DNA of 64,000 nucleotides from Saccharibacter sp. EH611 (GTDB taxonomy: Bacteria > Pseudomonadota > Alphaproteobacteria > Acetobacterales > Acetobacteraceae): contig NZ_WVHP01000003.1 in assembly GCF_009834765.1 (NCBI RefSeq), positions 1 to 64,000 of the forward strand, read 5' to 3'. The translations under genes and the position numbers were made by a program. Position 1 is the stretch's first letter; each line of letters opens with the position of its first letter. Below the pieces are notes generated by a model, which saw only the letters and a program-made list of their open reading frames with translations, did no database searches and was not told the DNA's origin. This document shows, piece after piece, positions 10,795 to 18,936 of the stretch.

Positions 10795-10924
10795 TTTGGC
10801 CACTTTGGCCACTTTGGCCACTTTGGCCACTTTGGCCACTTTGGCCACTTTGGCCACTTTGGCCACTTTGGCCACTTTGGCCACTTTGGCCACTTTGGCC
10901 ACTTTGGCCACTTTGGCCACTTTG
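10795..10924. repeat. 9-bp tandem repeat, 14 perfect copies (VNTR)
   Basis: The unit tttggccac is repeated 14 times without a single mismatch from 10795 to 10920, followed by a partial unit (tttg). Each unit contains the palindrome TGGCCA. The tract ends 122 bp upstream of the adhesin ATG. Perfect identity of all copies indicates recent expansion or frequent slippage. Because the unit is 9 bp, copy changes would not alter reading frame in any overlapping frame, and would move flanking sites by a little under one helical turn each. Confidence 0.97.
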
Positions 10925-10968
10925 CATAGAGTAAAATAAAAAAAAATTTATGGATTGCAACCCTTATC

Positions 10969-10992
10969 TAAATGAAAAGTAAATTTCATTTA
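10969..10992. promoter_or_regulatory. Inverted repeat, possible operator of the adhesin gene
   Basis: TAAATGAAA (positions 10969-10977), a 6-nt spacer, then TTTCATTTA (10984-10992) form a perfect 9-bp inverted repeat. It has no T-tract and lies in the AT-rich part of the adhesin upstream region, so it fits a dimeric regulator site better than a terminator. No regulator gene is adjacent. Function is inferred from position only. Confidence 0.4.
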
Positions 10993-11053
10993 AGCATACT
11001 CTACTTTGTAGAAAAGGATTGCAATTTTAATGTCAAAAAAAGTAATATATACG

Positions 11054-12496
11054 CTATTGCACAAGTTTACCCATTTTATCAACTAACGTAATTGGATATT
11101 CTCCTGAAAAGCAAGCATCACAGTAATTTCGTGCACCATCTTTTCGACCACTGTAACCTAGAGCGTGATAAAGACCATCAAAGCTAACAAAAGCTAACGT
11201 ATCGACACCAATCGCGTTACGCATTTCTTCAAGACTATGCTGTGCAGCAAGAAGTTTACTTTCCTCAGGCGTATCAATTCCATAAAAGCAAGAATGCTTT
11301 GTTGGCGGAGACGTAATGCGCATATGCACTTCTTTTGCACCTGCCGCTCGCACCATATCCACAATTTTACGAGATGTTGTGCCACGTACAATCGAATCAT
11401 CAACCAAAACCACACGCCGCCCTTCTAGCACGGAGCGATTAGCTGAATGCTTCATCCGCACACCCAGATTACGGATTTGATCTGTAGGCTCAATAAAAGT
11501 ACGGCCAACATAATGATTGCGGATAATCCCTAGTTCAAAAGGGATCCCACTTTCCGCTGCATAACCAAGCGCTGAAGGTACCCCGGAATCAGGAACAGGA
11601 ACAATGACATCAGCATCAACCGCACTCTCACGGGCAAGCTCACGGCCAATCTGATTTCTAGCGTCGTAAACAGACTTACCTTCCAAAATGGAATCAGGGC
11701 GGGCAAAGTAAATATACTCAAAGACGCAAAAACGCCGTCCTTTGTCACCAAAAGGCTTTAGTGATTTAACACCATCCGCGTTAATAACAACGATTTCTCC
11801 GGGCTCAACATCACGGACATACTCGGCATCAATGATATCAAGTGCACAGGTCTCACTTGCGAGCACCCAGCCACCATTATCTTCTTCATACCCAGGCATA
11901 CGCCCCAAAACGAGCGGACGCACACCAAGCGGGTCACGCAAGCCAATCATCCCATCATCGGGTGTCAAGGTAATGAGCGAATAAGCCCCTTTGACTTGCT
12001 TAGCCGCATCCATCAGTCGATCAATCACCGTATTATAGAGGGAGATCGCAATCAGATGGACAAAAACCTCAGTATCCATAGCTGAATGGAAAATACAGCC
12101 ACGCCGAACAAGAGCCTGGCGTAGTGTTTTAGCGTTGGTCAGGTTACCGTTATGGGCAACAGCCAATCCTCCAAAAGCATAATCGGCATAAAGAGGCTGC
12201 ACATTGCGCACATGCGTCCCCCCTGCTGTTGCATAGCGATTATGACCGATCGCGACATGCCCTGGGAGAGCCGACATGACATCACCGTCGGCAAAAACTT
12301 CACCCACAAGGCCAAGTCCTTTATGCTGATGGAATGCGTTTCCATCAAAACTTACAATTCCCGCAGATTCCTGGCCGCGATGCTGCAAGGCATGCAGACC
12401 CAGGGCTGTAAGAGCCGCCGCATCTGGCACCCCCCACACACCAAAAACACCGCATTCCTCGTAAGGACGATTGGAAGACTCAGGCAAAGACATCAT
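11054..12496 (-). CDS. purF: Amidophosphoribosyltransferase
   Basis: This enzyme makes 5-phosphoribosylamine from PRPP and glutamine, the first committed step of purine synthesis, in the cytosol. The 480-residue protein begins with a short propeptide ending before Cys15 (EECGVFGVWG), the nucleophile of the class II (Ntn) glutaminase domain. The phosphoribosyltransferase half carries the PRPP loop VVLVDDSIVRGTTS near residues 360-376. Cysteines near the C-terminus (HSCFYG and NYCDACFSGEYP) match the iron-sulphur type known from Bacillus subtilis PurF. The start could be either of two consecutive ATGs. cvpA lies 97 bp upstream in the same orientation, the usual pairing. Confidence 0.97.
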   Translation of the reverse strand: MMSLPESSNRPYEECGVFGVWGVPDAAALTALGLHALQHRGQESAGIVSFDGNAFHQHKGLGLVGEVFADGDVMSALPGHVAIGHNRYATAGGTHVRNVQPLYADYAFGGLAVAHNGNLTNAKTLRQALVRRGCIFHSAMDTEVFVHLIAISLYNTVIDRLMDAAKQVKGAYSLITLTPDDGMIGLRDPLGVRPLVLGRMPGYEEDNGGWVLASETCALDIIDAEYVRDVEPGEIVVINADGVKSLKPFGDKGRRFCVFEYIYFARPDSILEGKSVYDARNQIGRELARESAVDADVIVPVPDSGVPSALGYAAESGIPFELGIIRNHYVGRTFIEPTDQIRNLGVRMKHSANRSVLEGRRVVLVDDSIVRGTTSRKIVDMVRAAGAKEVHMRITSPPTKHSCFYGIDTPEESKLLAAQHSLEEMRNAIGVDTLAFVSFDGLYHALGYSGRKDGARNYCDACFSGEYPITLVDKMGKLVQ

Positions 12497-12593
12497 TAAG
12501 GGTAAACCCGCCGGGAAAATCCCGCACCTATAGAAGAGACACCAACAACACCGAGCAGAAGGAGAAACCTACCACATCGGCAAGAGCTCCCCT

Positions 12594-13178
12594 TCAATGG
12601 CTACTTGTTGTTCCAAAAGCAAGGTCTTGACGCATAGAAGACGGCATATACGCTTCTACAGCACCAACACCACGCATAACATATGGGGCGCCAAGGCTCC
12701 CCTGCACAAGGGTTCCAAGCCAATTAGGCGCCGCCCATCCGATCGCCATAAAAAAAACAATAAGCAGGACATATCCGCGGATTATTCCAAAGACTGCCCC
12801 AAAGACCGCGTCGATTCCTCTCGATAAGGCATGACGCGTAAACCGAATAGCCTGCTGCGAAATAAGCTGTAAACACGCTAGAGTGAGGATGAAAAAGACA
12901 CCACGTCCACCCCAGACGAGCAACGGATTATCACCCAAGCTGGGCGCCACGTTACGCTCTATTATAGCAATCGCATCAGCATTAAAGCGGATAGTCAGCC
13001 ATATCGCCCCTGCCCAAACGAGGACATTTCCCGTCTCACGCGAAAACCCGCGCCACAGACCAACCAACATCGACAGCCCCAGAACAGCCAATAACACACC
13101 ATCTAAAGCCCCAATAGACTGAAGATAGTGCGATATTGGCGCGATCGCTGCCGCCCCATTGTCGCCCCCGGTCATCAA
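12594..13178 (-). CDS. cvpA: CvpA family membrane protein
   Basis: This 194-residue protein has four likely membrane segments (about residues 24-42, 53-66, 87-107 and 128-150) and the family phrases GLWRGFSRE after the first segment and FGAVFGIIRGYVLL in the last. CvpA proteins sit in the inner membrane. In Escherichia coli the gene is needed for colicin V production and belongs to the purine regulon; its molecular activity is unclear. It lies directly upstream of purF, the classic arrangement. The start may be either of two adjacent ATG codons. Confidence 0.9.
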   Translation of the reverse strand: MMTGGDNGAAAIAPISHYLQSIGALDGVLLAVLGLSMLVGLWRGFSRETGNVLVWAGAIWLTIRFNADAIAIIERNVAPSLGDNPLLVWGGRGVFFILTLACLQLISQQAIRFTRHALSRGIDAVFGAVFGIIRGYVLLIVFFMAIGWAAPNWLGTLVQGSLGAPYVMRGVGAVEAYMPSSMRQDLAFGTTSSH

Positions 13179-13208
13179 TGGGATTTCCTCTCATAGTGAG
13201 ACATCCTC

Positions 13209-13505
13209 CTAAGGCAGTTTCGTTGACCGATACCGCCCCCCCTTTCGTGCACGGATCCCACGACGGAGCAACTCTTCAGACAGATCCATGCGCGCCATCA
13301 GTTCATGCCATACATCCCGTGAAGAGACACCACGTTGCGCCCATACATATTCAATTTGTACTAAAAAATCTGCACTATCACGCGCTAAAGAGGCAGAATC
13401 GTCACGTAGCAGAGCTAGGAGACAATCCATAGCTTGCTCTGCAAACACTTCAGGCCCATCTTTTGGCGCTTTTTTAGCCATATTTTTGTCTGTTGCTACC
13501 ATCAT
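13209..13505 (-). CDS. Small conserved-looking protein of unknown function
   Basis: About 98 residues if started at the ATG at 13505 (MMVATDKNMAKKAPKDG); starts at 13541 or 13481 are also possible and none has a clear ribosome site. The protein is soluble and helical-looking, with a central stretch FADFLVQIEYVWAQRG-like (AQAMDCLLALL, then ADFLVQIEYVW) and a basic C-terminus (RRGIRARKGGRYRS). No motif that I recognise. It lies 30 bp upstream of cvpA in the same direction, so it probably shares the purF transcript. No function is proposed. Confidence 0.6.
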   Translation of the reverse strand: MMVATDKNMAKKAPKDGPEVFAEQAMDCLLALLRDDSASLARDSADFLVQIEYVWAQRGVSSRDVWHELMARMDLSEELLRRGIRARKGGRYRSTKLP

Positions 13506-13762
13506 TCTTACAATGATGGATCGTCTTGCCCCATGAAACAAGGCAATAAGCAGCGTTTAAACGTTAAAAACATGTCACTCCCCCACTTCACCATACAAAC
13601 GCCACGCCTCGCGTAACAAAAGCAGAATGCTCCGTCTCTGGTGAAAGAATTATTTCCTTTTATTAAAGAATAATAGTATTTCTCTAACATCTTATCGGTT
13701 ACATAGACCCTCTATAATGTCGCGCTCCTTTGTACCTCATTGCACTTCCATGAGAGCCTGCC

Positions 13763-14488
13763 ATGCTGCACCGCCCTGTCATCAGTAACGCTTCTGTCCC
13801 TTGTGTCATGTTAGGGGGCTTCCTTCTCATCACTTGCCTTTCCTTAACGGGACTCGCAACAAGGCCTGCTTACGGACAAAGCGAAGCTGCTGCTAGCTAT
13901 TCTCCCGGGGCACGAAGCGCAACAACAGCCAATACAATGCTTGATAGTGTTGTCGGCAACCGACATTCTCGCATCAAAAGCCAAACGACAGCGACAGGTG
14001 AGATCTACCATGTTGCCTCTAATGGAACGGTCACAGCCCCTAATGGCCTCATCGTCAATCCAGGGTGTCAGGCTCCTCTCAACAAAGGAGCCCCAGCCTC
14101 TCATGCAAAATATCGTTTTGCATTAGGGCACCGCGGTAAAGGGTTTGAGACGGTCGTCATTGGTGTCAGTGATCAACCTGCTCCTGCTTTCGACCTTTCT
14201 GATCACCCACATACCATCCGCCGTGCCACTTTAAGCGCCTCTTTTGCACCTACAGGGCTCTACGTACTGCCATCCCCTTGTAAAAGTGCCAGTACGAGCG
14301 ACAGAGCTCTCACGATGGATGCTGCCTCTGCCTTAGCCTCTGCTGATGGTAATATTTTTACTCTTGCCGGGAACCGTGCAGCTTTGCGTGACGCCGATAC
14401 CGCACGCCCTCTTCCAGGAGGCGACGTACAGCTCACCAGCACAACAGTCTCTGCACAGCCATCTTCTCCTGCACAACCAACACCATGA
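13763..14488 (+). CDS. Secreted protein of unknown function, coupled to a TpsB-like transporter
   Basis: A 241-residue protein with an N-terminal signal or anchor (hydrophobic residues about 14-35, GFLLITCLSLTGLATRPAYG, likely cut before QSEAA). The mature part has two cysteines (NPGCQAPL and SPCKSAS) that could form a disulphide, and a low-complexity Ser/Thr/Pro/Ala tail. I recognise no domain. Its stop overlaps the ATG of the following transporter gene by 4 bp (ATGA), so the two are translationally coupled and very likely work together, either as substrate or as accessory periplasmic factor. It is far too short for a usual TpsA exoprotein and lacks the TPS domain. Confidence 0.75.
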   Translation: MLHRPVISNASVPCVMLGGFLLITCLSLTGLATRPAYGQSEAAASYSPGARSATTANTMLDSVVGNRHSRIKSQTTATGEIYHVASNGTVTAPNGLIVNPGCQAPLNKGAPASHAKYRFALGHRGKGFETVVIGVSDQPAPAFDLSDHPHTIRRATLSASFAPTGLYVLPSPCKSASTSDRALTMDAASALASADGNIFTLAGNRAALRDADTARPLPGGDVQLTSTTVSAQPSSPAQPTP

Positions 14489-16209
14489 GAGTTGAGCACG
14501 ATCCGTTTATGTCGCCACGTTCTTATAAAACGTCACGGCCTCTCTCAGTCCTACGCTACGGATGTGTTGGACTTTTATCCATCGCAGGGGTCTCCACAGC
14601 TTATGCTGCCGATAAGTCCGACGCTGTCGCTTTGCCAGCACTACGTGCTGTTGTGCTACAGCCGACAGGTGATACGGGCCAGCAAACAGGACAACAGCCG
14701 TTGTCAGCAGAGGGGCTGAACCTCACGCAAGCCCCATCGCTCTACAAAATTATTCAACCCTTTATCGGCAAACCGCTCACTTTCCAGAAAATGCATGAAC
14801 TCACAGGGGCCATTGCGATTTTCTTTCGTGAGCATGACCGCGCCTTTATGAGCATCAACGTGCCACCGCAACGCGTGCATGCCGGCGTGCTGCATCTGGA
14901 TGTCACAGAATACCGACTTGGCCATATCTCCGTCCACGGGAATAACTGGACGCCTGCTTGGCAGATTCGTCGCGATAGTGGCCTTACTCCGGGCCAAACG
15001 ATGGCGCTCACAGCCTTGCAGACAGACCTAGATTGGCTCAACCTCAACCCCTTCCATACAGTGGATATGGTTTATCGCCCCAGCGATAAGCCTGGTATGA
15101 CCGATGTGGACCTCCATGTGTCAGACCGTTTCCCTGTCTATGCTTACGCCGCCATCAACAACCAAGCTGACCGAACCTTAGGACGGCTGAATTGGTATGT
15201 CGGGGCCTCATGGGGCAATGCTTTTGGCCTTGGCCATATCGTGACGTATCAGTTCAACCGAACGATGATGGGGCGCTTTAACAACCATTCGGCTAGCTGG
15301 ACCATTCCGCTGACATCCCGCAATGCCCTCCAAGTTTTTGGCAACTATGCCATCTCCGTACCAACATCAAATGACCAACAAATCAACAACCGTGGTGGTG
15401 GGCAGCAACTGTCCATCCGCTGGTTGCACATGATCAACCACATCACCTTAACCAAATATCTCGGGATCGATGGAACCTTCCAGATCGGATATGATTGGAA
15501 GCGTTCAAGCTCGTTTGAGTATTATAAAGACCTTGATATTCCGCCGCGCTCTAGTGCCCGCGCCGATGTCAATCAGTTTGTCTTTGGGTATAATGGCTCT
15601 TTGCAAGACCCGTGGGGACAGACACAAATTAACAACCAATTCTTCTACGGGCCCGGCGGTTTTACTGCTCTCGACTCTCGCCAGCATTATAAAGACATTT
15701 TCCCCTCAGCTTCGCCCAACTACGTGTATGACCGCCTTGCACTCACGCGCAACCAGTCTCTTCCTTACGGCTTATCATCAACAACCCGCGTCACCTTTCA
15801 ACGGGCTTCTAAGAACCTCCTCTATAGTGAGCAACTCATGATTGGGGGTCTTGGTAATGCACGCGGCTATTTCGCTAATACATCTTTTGGAAGCAACGGA
15901 AACAGCTTTAGTGAAGAAATCTACCTCCCGAGCTTCTCGCTAGGGAAAATTGTCTCAGTTCCTCAAATTGAAGACACCCACAAAGTGGGGTTCTTCTGGG
16001 ACTGGGCTGATAATCGCCAAGTCAAACATACCGGCAATGGTGCACGAGCGGCCACGCTCTCAAGCCTTGGCGTAGACCTGAATAGTGCGCTTAACCGCTA
16101 TCTAAACGTCACCTTTGACGCCGGCTATCGTTTGCGCCGCATCCATACAAACAGCCTTGCCAATAGACGCGGCTTATTTACAGACTTCCAAGTCGTGGCT
16201 GGTTTCTAA
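14485..16209 (+). CDS. ShlB/FhaC/HecB-type two-partner secretion outer membrane transporter
   Basis: The 574-residue protein has a signal peptide (residues about 9-42, ending STAYAAD), then two POTRA-like domains (from about residue 70, with FREHDRAFMSINVPPQRV and LGHISVHGN) and a C-terminal beta-barrel of alternating aromatic/polar strands. The conserved Omp85/TpsB loop motif appears as GGLGNARGYF near residue 460 (family VRGY). It ends in a terminal aromatic (VVAGF), as outer membrane barrels do. Such proteins export large beta-helical exoproteins across the outer membrane. Translation may start at the ATG at 14485 (overlapping the previous gene) or 14509. No TpsA gene is adjacent. The giant protein ending at 10672 is nearby but lacks a recognisable TPS domain. 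Confidence 0.88.
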   Translation: MRVEHDPFMSPRSYKTSRPLSVLRYGCVGLLSIAGVSTAYAADKSDAVALPALRAVVLQPTGDTGQQTGQQPLSAEGLNLTQAPSLYKIIQPFIGKPLTFQKMHELTGAIAIFFREHDRAFMSINVPPQRVHAGVLHLDVTEYRLGHISVHGNNWTPAWQIRRDSGLTPGQTMALTALQTDLDWLNLNPFHTVDMVYRPSDKPGMTDVDLHVSDRFPVYAYAAINNQADRTLGRLNWYVGASWGNAFGLGHIVTYQFNRTMMGRFNNHSASWTIPLTSRNALQVFGNYAISVPTSNDQQINNRGGGQQLSIRWLHMINHITLTKYLGIDGTFQIGYDWKRSSSFEYYKDLDIPPRSSARADVNQFVFGYNGSLQDPWGQTQINNQFFYGPGGFTALDSRQHYKDIFPSASPNYVYDRLALTRNQSLPYGLSSTTRVTFQRASKNLLYSEQLMIGGLGNARGYFANTSFGSNGNSFSEEIYLPSFSLGKIVSVPQIEDTHKVGFFWDWADNRQVKHTGNGARAATLSSLGVDLNSALNRYLNVTFDAGYRLRRIHTNSLANRRGLFTDFQVVAGF

Positions 16210-16231
16210 CACCAACCACGACCAAACGCGT

Positions 16232-17437
16232 TTACGCCGCTAGAGGTAGTTGATGCTCTTTCCACAAGATGGACAACGCCTCTACCAAGGAATCCAGCTC
16301 TTCTTCCGTATGCAGAGGCCCCGGCGTCAGGCGGAAGCGCTCTTTCCCTTGGGGAACGGTTGGATAGTTAATCGGTTGCAGATAATGACCAAAACGCTTG
16401 AGAAGCTCGTCAGAAAGCGTCCGACATAAAGTGGCATCACGCACCATCACCGGCACGATATGTGTATCCGTCTTTAAGTAAGGGATGTGTGCCCGATCCA
16501 ACTTCTCACGCAGCAAAGCAACAGCCTTTTTCTGCCCATCACGCTCCGCACTACTCTGGCGCAAATGCCGCACACTGGCCAGCACACCCGCCGCCACCAT
16601 AGGAGGAAGAGAGGTGGAGAAGATAAAGCCAGAACCAAAGGAACGCACGAAATCACATAGAGCCGCAGAAGCAGCAATGTACCCGCCCACAACGCCATAA
16701 GCCTTGCCAAGTGTGCCTTCGATAACCGTCAAACGGTGCTCAAGCCCACGCTCTTGAGCAATCCCGCCACCTTGTGCGCCATACATACCAACCGCATGGA
16801 CCTCATCAAGATAGGTCATCGCCCCGTAACGATCCGCGAGATCGCAAATCTCTTCAATCGGTGCAATATCCCCATCCATCGAATACACCGACTCAAAGGC
16901 GATAATTTTAGGCGTATCAGCTGGAAGCTCTTTGAGGTGACGTTCTAGGTCATCCAGATCATTATGACGGAAAATCCTCTTTTCTGCTCGTGAATGACGA
17001 ATCCCCTCAATCATAGAGGCATGATTGAGCGCATCCGACAGCACCACACACCCCTTTAGCCGCGCAGCTAAAGTGCCTAATGCCACCCAGTTCGATAAAT
17101 AGCCCGAGTTAAAAAGAAGCGCGCTTTCTTTGCCATGTAAGGCCGCCAGCTCTTTTTCTAACGCAACATGGTAATGGTTCGTCCCGGAAATATTGCGCGT
17201 TCCCCCCGAACCCGCACCATTTTCATCCAACGCCTTATGCACAGCTGCCAAGACGTCTGGATGTTGCCCCATGCCGAGATAATCGTTGGAACACCACACC
17301 GTGACATCACGCCCGATACCATGATGAAACGCCCGTGGGAAACGCCCTGAATAACGCTCCAACTCCGCAAAATAGCGATAACTTCCATCCCGATGCAGCT
17401 CATCGAGAGCCGCCTGGAACATGGTATCGTAATTCAT
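16232..17437 (-). CDS. hemA: 5-aminolevulinate synthase
   Basis: This PLP enzyme condenses glycine and succinyl-CoA to 5-aminolevulinate, the first step of haem synthesis by the C4 route typical of Alphaproteobacteria. The 401-residue protein shows the family hallmarks: [12 protein letters not shown] near the N-terminus, [12 protein letters not shown] for substrate binding, [11 protein letters not shown] with the PLP-ring aspartate, and [14 protein letters not shown] with the PLP lysine near residue 245. I chose the ATG at 17437 because AAGGAG lies 11 nt upstream; a GTG three codons earlier sits too close to that ribosome site. The gene converges on the TpsB-like gene with 22 bp between them. 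Confidence 0.97.
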   Translation of the reverse strand: MNYDTMFQAALDELHRDGSYRYFAELERYSGRFPRAFHHGIGRDVTVWCSNDYLGMGQHPDVLAAVHKALDENGAGSGGTRNISGTNHYHVALEKELAALHGKESALLFNSGYLSNWVALGTLAARLKGCVVLSDALNHASMIEGIRHSRAEKRIFRHNDLDDLERHLKELPADTPKIIAFESVYSMDGDIAPIEEICDLADRYGAMTYLDEVHAVGMYGAQGGGIAQERGLEHRLTVIEGTLGKAYGVVGGYIAASAALCDFVRSFGSGFIFSTSLPPMVAAGVLASVRHLRQSSAERDGQKKAVALLREKLDRAHIPYLKTDTHIVPVMVRDATLCRTLSDELLKRFGHYLQPINYPTVPQGKERFRLTPGPLHTEEELDSLVEALSILWKEHQLPLAA

Positions 17438-17701
17438 ACAGCTCACATCTCCTTAACGCTCTTCATGTTATCCTTATCCGTCTGGATCAGATTGAGAGGG
17501 CGGATAAGAAGAGCGTATTGCTTATAATACACCCTATAGCAGCAATCTCTGTTTATACAGAATTCGCTTTGCAATCTAACAGATCATGTTTACAACCCTA
17601 AAAAGAGGACTAATCTCATACTCTTTCAAGAGCCATAAGACGTTCTCTCTTTATGTGCCCCCTCCTCTACATCATCTGATCGTCTCTTTTTCAGAGGTGC
17701 C

Positions 17702-18919
17702 ATGACAGCCGCGTCCTCTTCCTCAACAGCCTCCCGCCCAAGCCTTCTTCCCTTTTGGCAGGTTACTCTTGCCTCCTTTCTGGGATGGTTTTTGGATGCT
17801 TTTGATCAAACAACCCTGATGTTCACCTTGCCCGATATTGCACGCGACTTTGGCTGCACAATGGCAACCATGGGGGGTGTCCTCTTCAGCCAAGCTCTAG
17901 GGCGTGCCACAGGAAACACGCTCTGGGGATGGTTTGCCGATCGTTTTGGTCGCCGCCCTGCTTTTATGCTGGGTGTTGTGTGGTTTGCTGTTTTTTCAAC
18001 CCTCACGGGCCTGACCCATTCCGTCATCCTGCTGATGGTTGTGCAATTTTTCTTTGGCGCCGGTTTTGGGGGCGAATGGACAGCCTCAGCCGCCTTGCTC
18101 ATGGAAACTGTGCCAGCTTCGCTACGCTCCCGCGCGTCTGCATTGATGATGTCAGGCTATGAAATCGGCTACCTTGCAGCAGCTGGAATGCAGGCGCTGA
18201 TTTTGCCGCATCATGGCTGGCGTGTACTCTTTTTTATCGGCGTTATTCCAGCCTTTTTGGCGATTTTTATCCGTATTGGCGTCAAAGAAAGTCCTGTCTG
18301 GCTTGCCAACCGTGCCGCACATAATAAGGCCCAAACACAAGCCCCACCTTTTTCATGGAGTGGCAGTGCGCTTCAGGCCATCGCTCTGATGTGCTTTTTA
18401 GAATTCCAGAAGGCCGCTATCTACACCTTCTACCCCACCATTTTACGCGGGAGCCATCACCTCTCCCCACAGCTCATCTTTTGGCCCGTTACGCTTTACT
18501 GCGTTGGCTCCTTTTTAGGGAAACTGACCTGTGGCTCTTTAGCAGAACGCTTTGGTGAAACACGTGTGATGCAGATCGCCATCGCCGTCACGATGCTCAT
18601 GGCGTGGCCTTTCCTCTGTGCACCACAATGGAGCATGCTCCTCGCATCGGCCTTCATTATGGGAGCGGCTTCATCTGGCGTCTTCGCTCTCGTGCCGCAT
18701 TACCTCTCCATGCGCTTTTCATCAGAACATCGCAGTTTCGGCATGGGCATAAGTTATGCCATCGGTTCCCTTGGCCAAGGTGTTGCAGGGCGGATCATTC
18801 CAGCTCTTGGCCCCACAGCCAGCAGCCTACCTCTCTCGGCATTAGCCTTGGTGCTCGGCTCAAGCGCTGTTAGTGCTGGAATCACCGCTTATAGGCCAAA
18901 GAAAATGCCATCATTCTAA
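17702..18919 (+). CDS. Major facilitator superfamily transporter (SHS-like)
   Basis: A 405-residue, 12-segment inner-membrane carrier. The first segment has FLGWFLDAFDQTTLMFTLPDIA. The MFS loop motif appears as GWFADRFGRRPAF. The phrase GAGFGGEWTASAALLMET (GGEW in segment 4) is characteristic of the sialate/lactate:H+ symporter (SHS) group and related organic-acid carriers. The substrate cannot be read from sequence. A fumarylacetoacetase-family gene starts 17 bp downstream, so the two probably form an operon for uptake and breakdown of an organic acid or its diketo derivative. The upstream 255 bp (17447-17701) shows no gene. Confidence 0.85.
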   Translation: MTAASSSSTASRPSLLPFWQVTLASFLGWFLDAFDQTTLMFTLPDIARDFGCTMATMGGVLFSQALGRATGNTLWGWFADRFGRRPAFMLGVVWFAVFSTLTGLTHSVILLMVVQFFFGAGFGGEWTASAALLMETVPASLRSRASALMMSGYEIGYLAAAGMQALILPHHGWRVLFFIGVIPAFLAIFIRIGVKESPVWLANRAAHNKAQTQAPPFSWSGSALQAIALMCFLEFQKAAIYTFYPTILRGSHHLSPQLIFWPVTLYCVGSFLGKLTCGSLAERFGETRVMQIAIAVTMLMAWPFLCAPQWSMLLASAFIMGAASSGVFALVPHYLSMRFSSEHRSFGMGISYAIGSLGQGVAGRIIPALGPTASSLPLSALALVLGSSAVSAGITAYRPKKMPSF

Positions 18920-18936
18920 TGTGATAGGACATCGTT

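Larger units (their letters stand above)
10673..11053 (-). promoter_or_regulatory. Upstream control region of the giant adhesin gene
   Basis: This 381-bp stretch between the purF stop and the adhesin ATG holds no convincing gene. In adhesin orientation it contains, in order: a TTGACA hexamer (complement of 11031-11036) without a good -10; two copies of ggattgcaa on the plus strand (10952-10960 and 11017-11025, 65 bp apart); a 9-bp inverted repeat (10969-10992); a weak promoter candidate TTGCAA (10955-10960), 16 bp, TATTTT (10933-10938); the 9-bp tandem repeat tract (10795-10924); and a TATAAA box (10723-10728) about 50 bp before the ATG. The part from 10925 to 11053 is much more AT-rich than the flanking genes. 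Which promoter is used cannot be decided by eye. Confidence 0.5.

Noticed and set aside
10795-10924. Iterons of a replication origin
   Set aside because: The unit is only 9 bp, no rep or par gene is near, and all surroundings are chromosomal housekeeping genes.
10795-10924. CRISPR array
   Set aside because: The repeats are contiguous without spacers and far too short; no cas genes.
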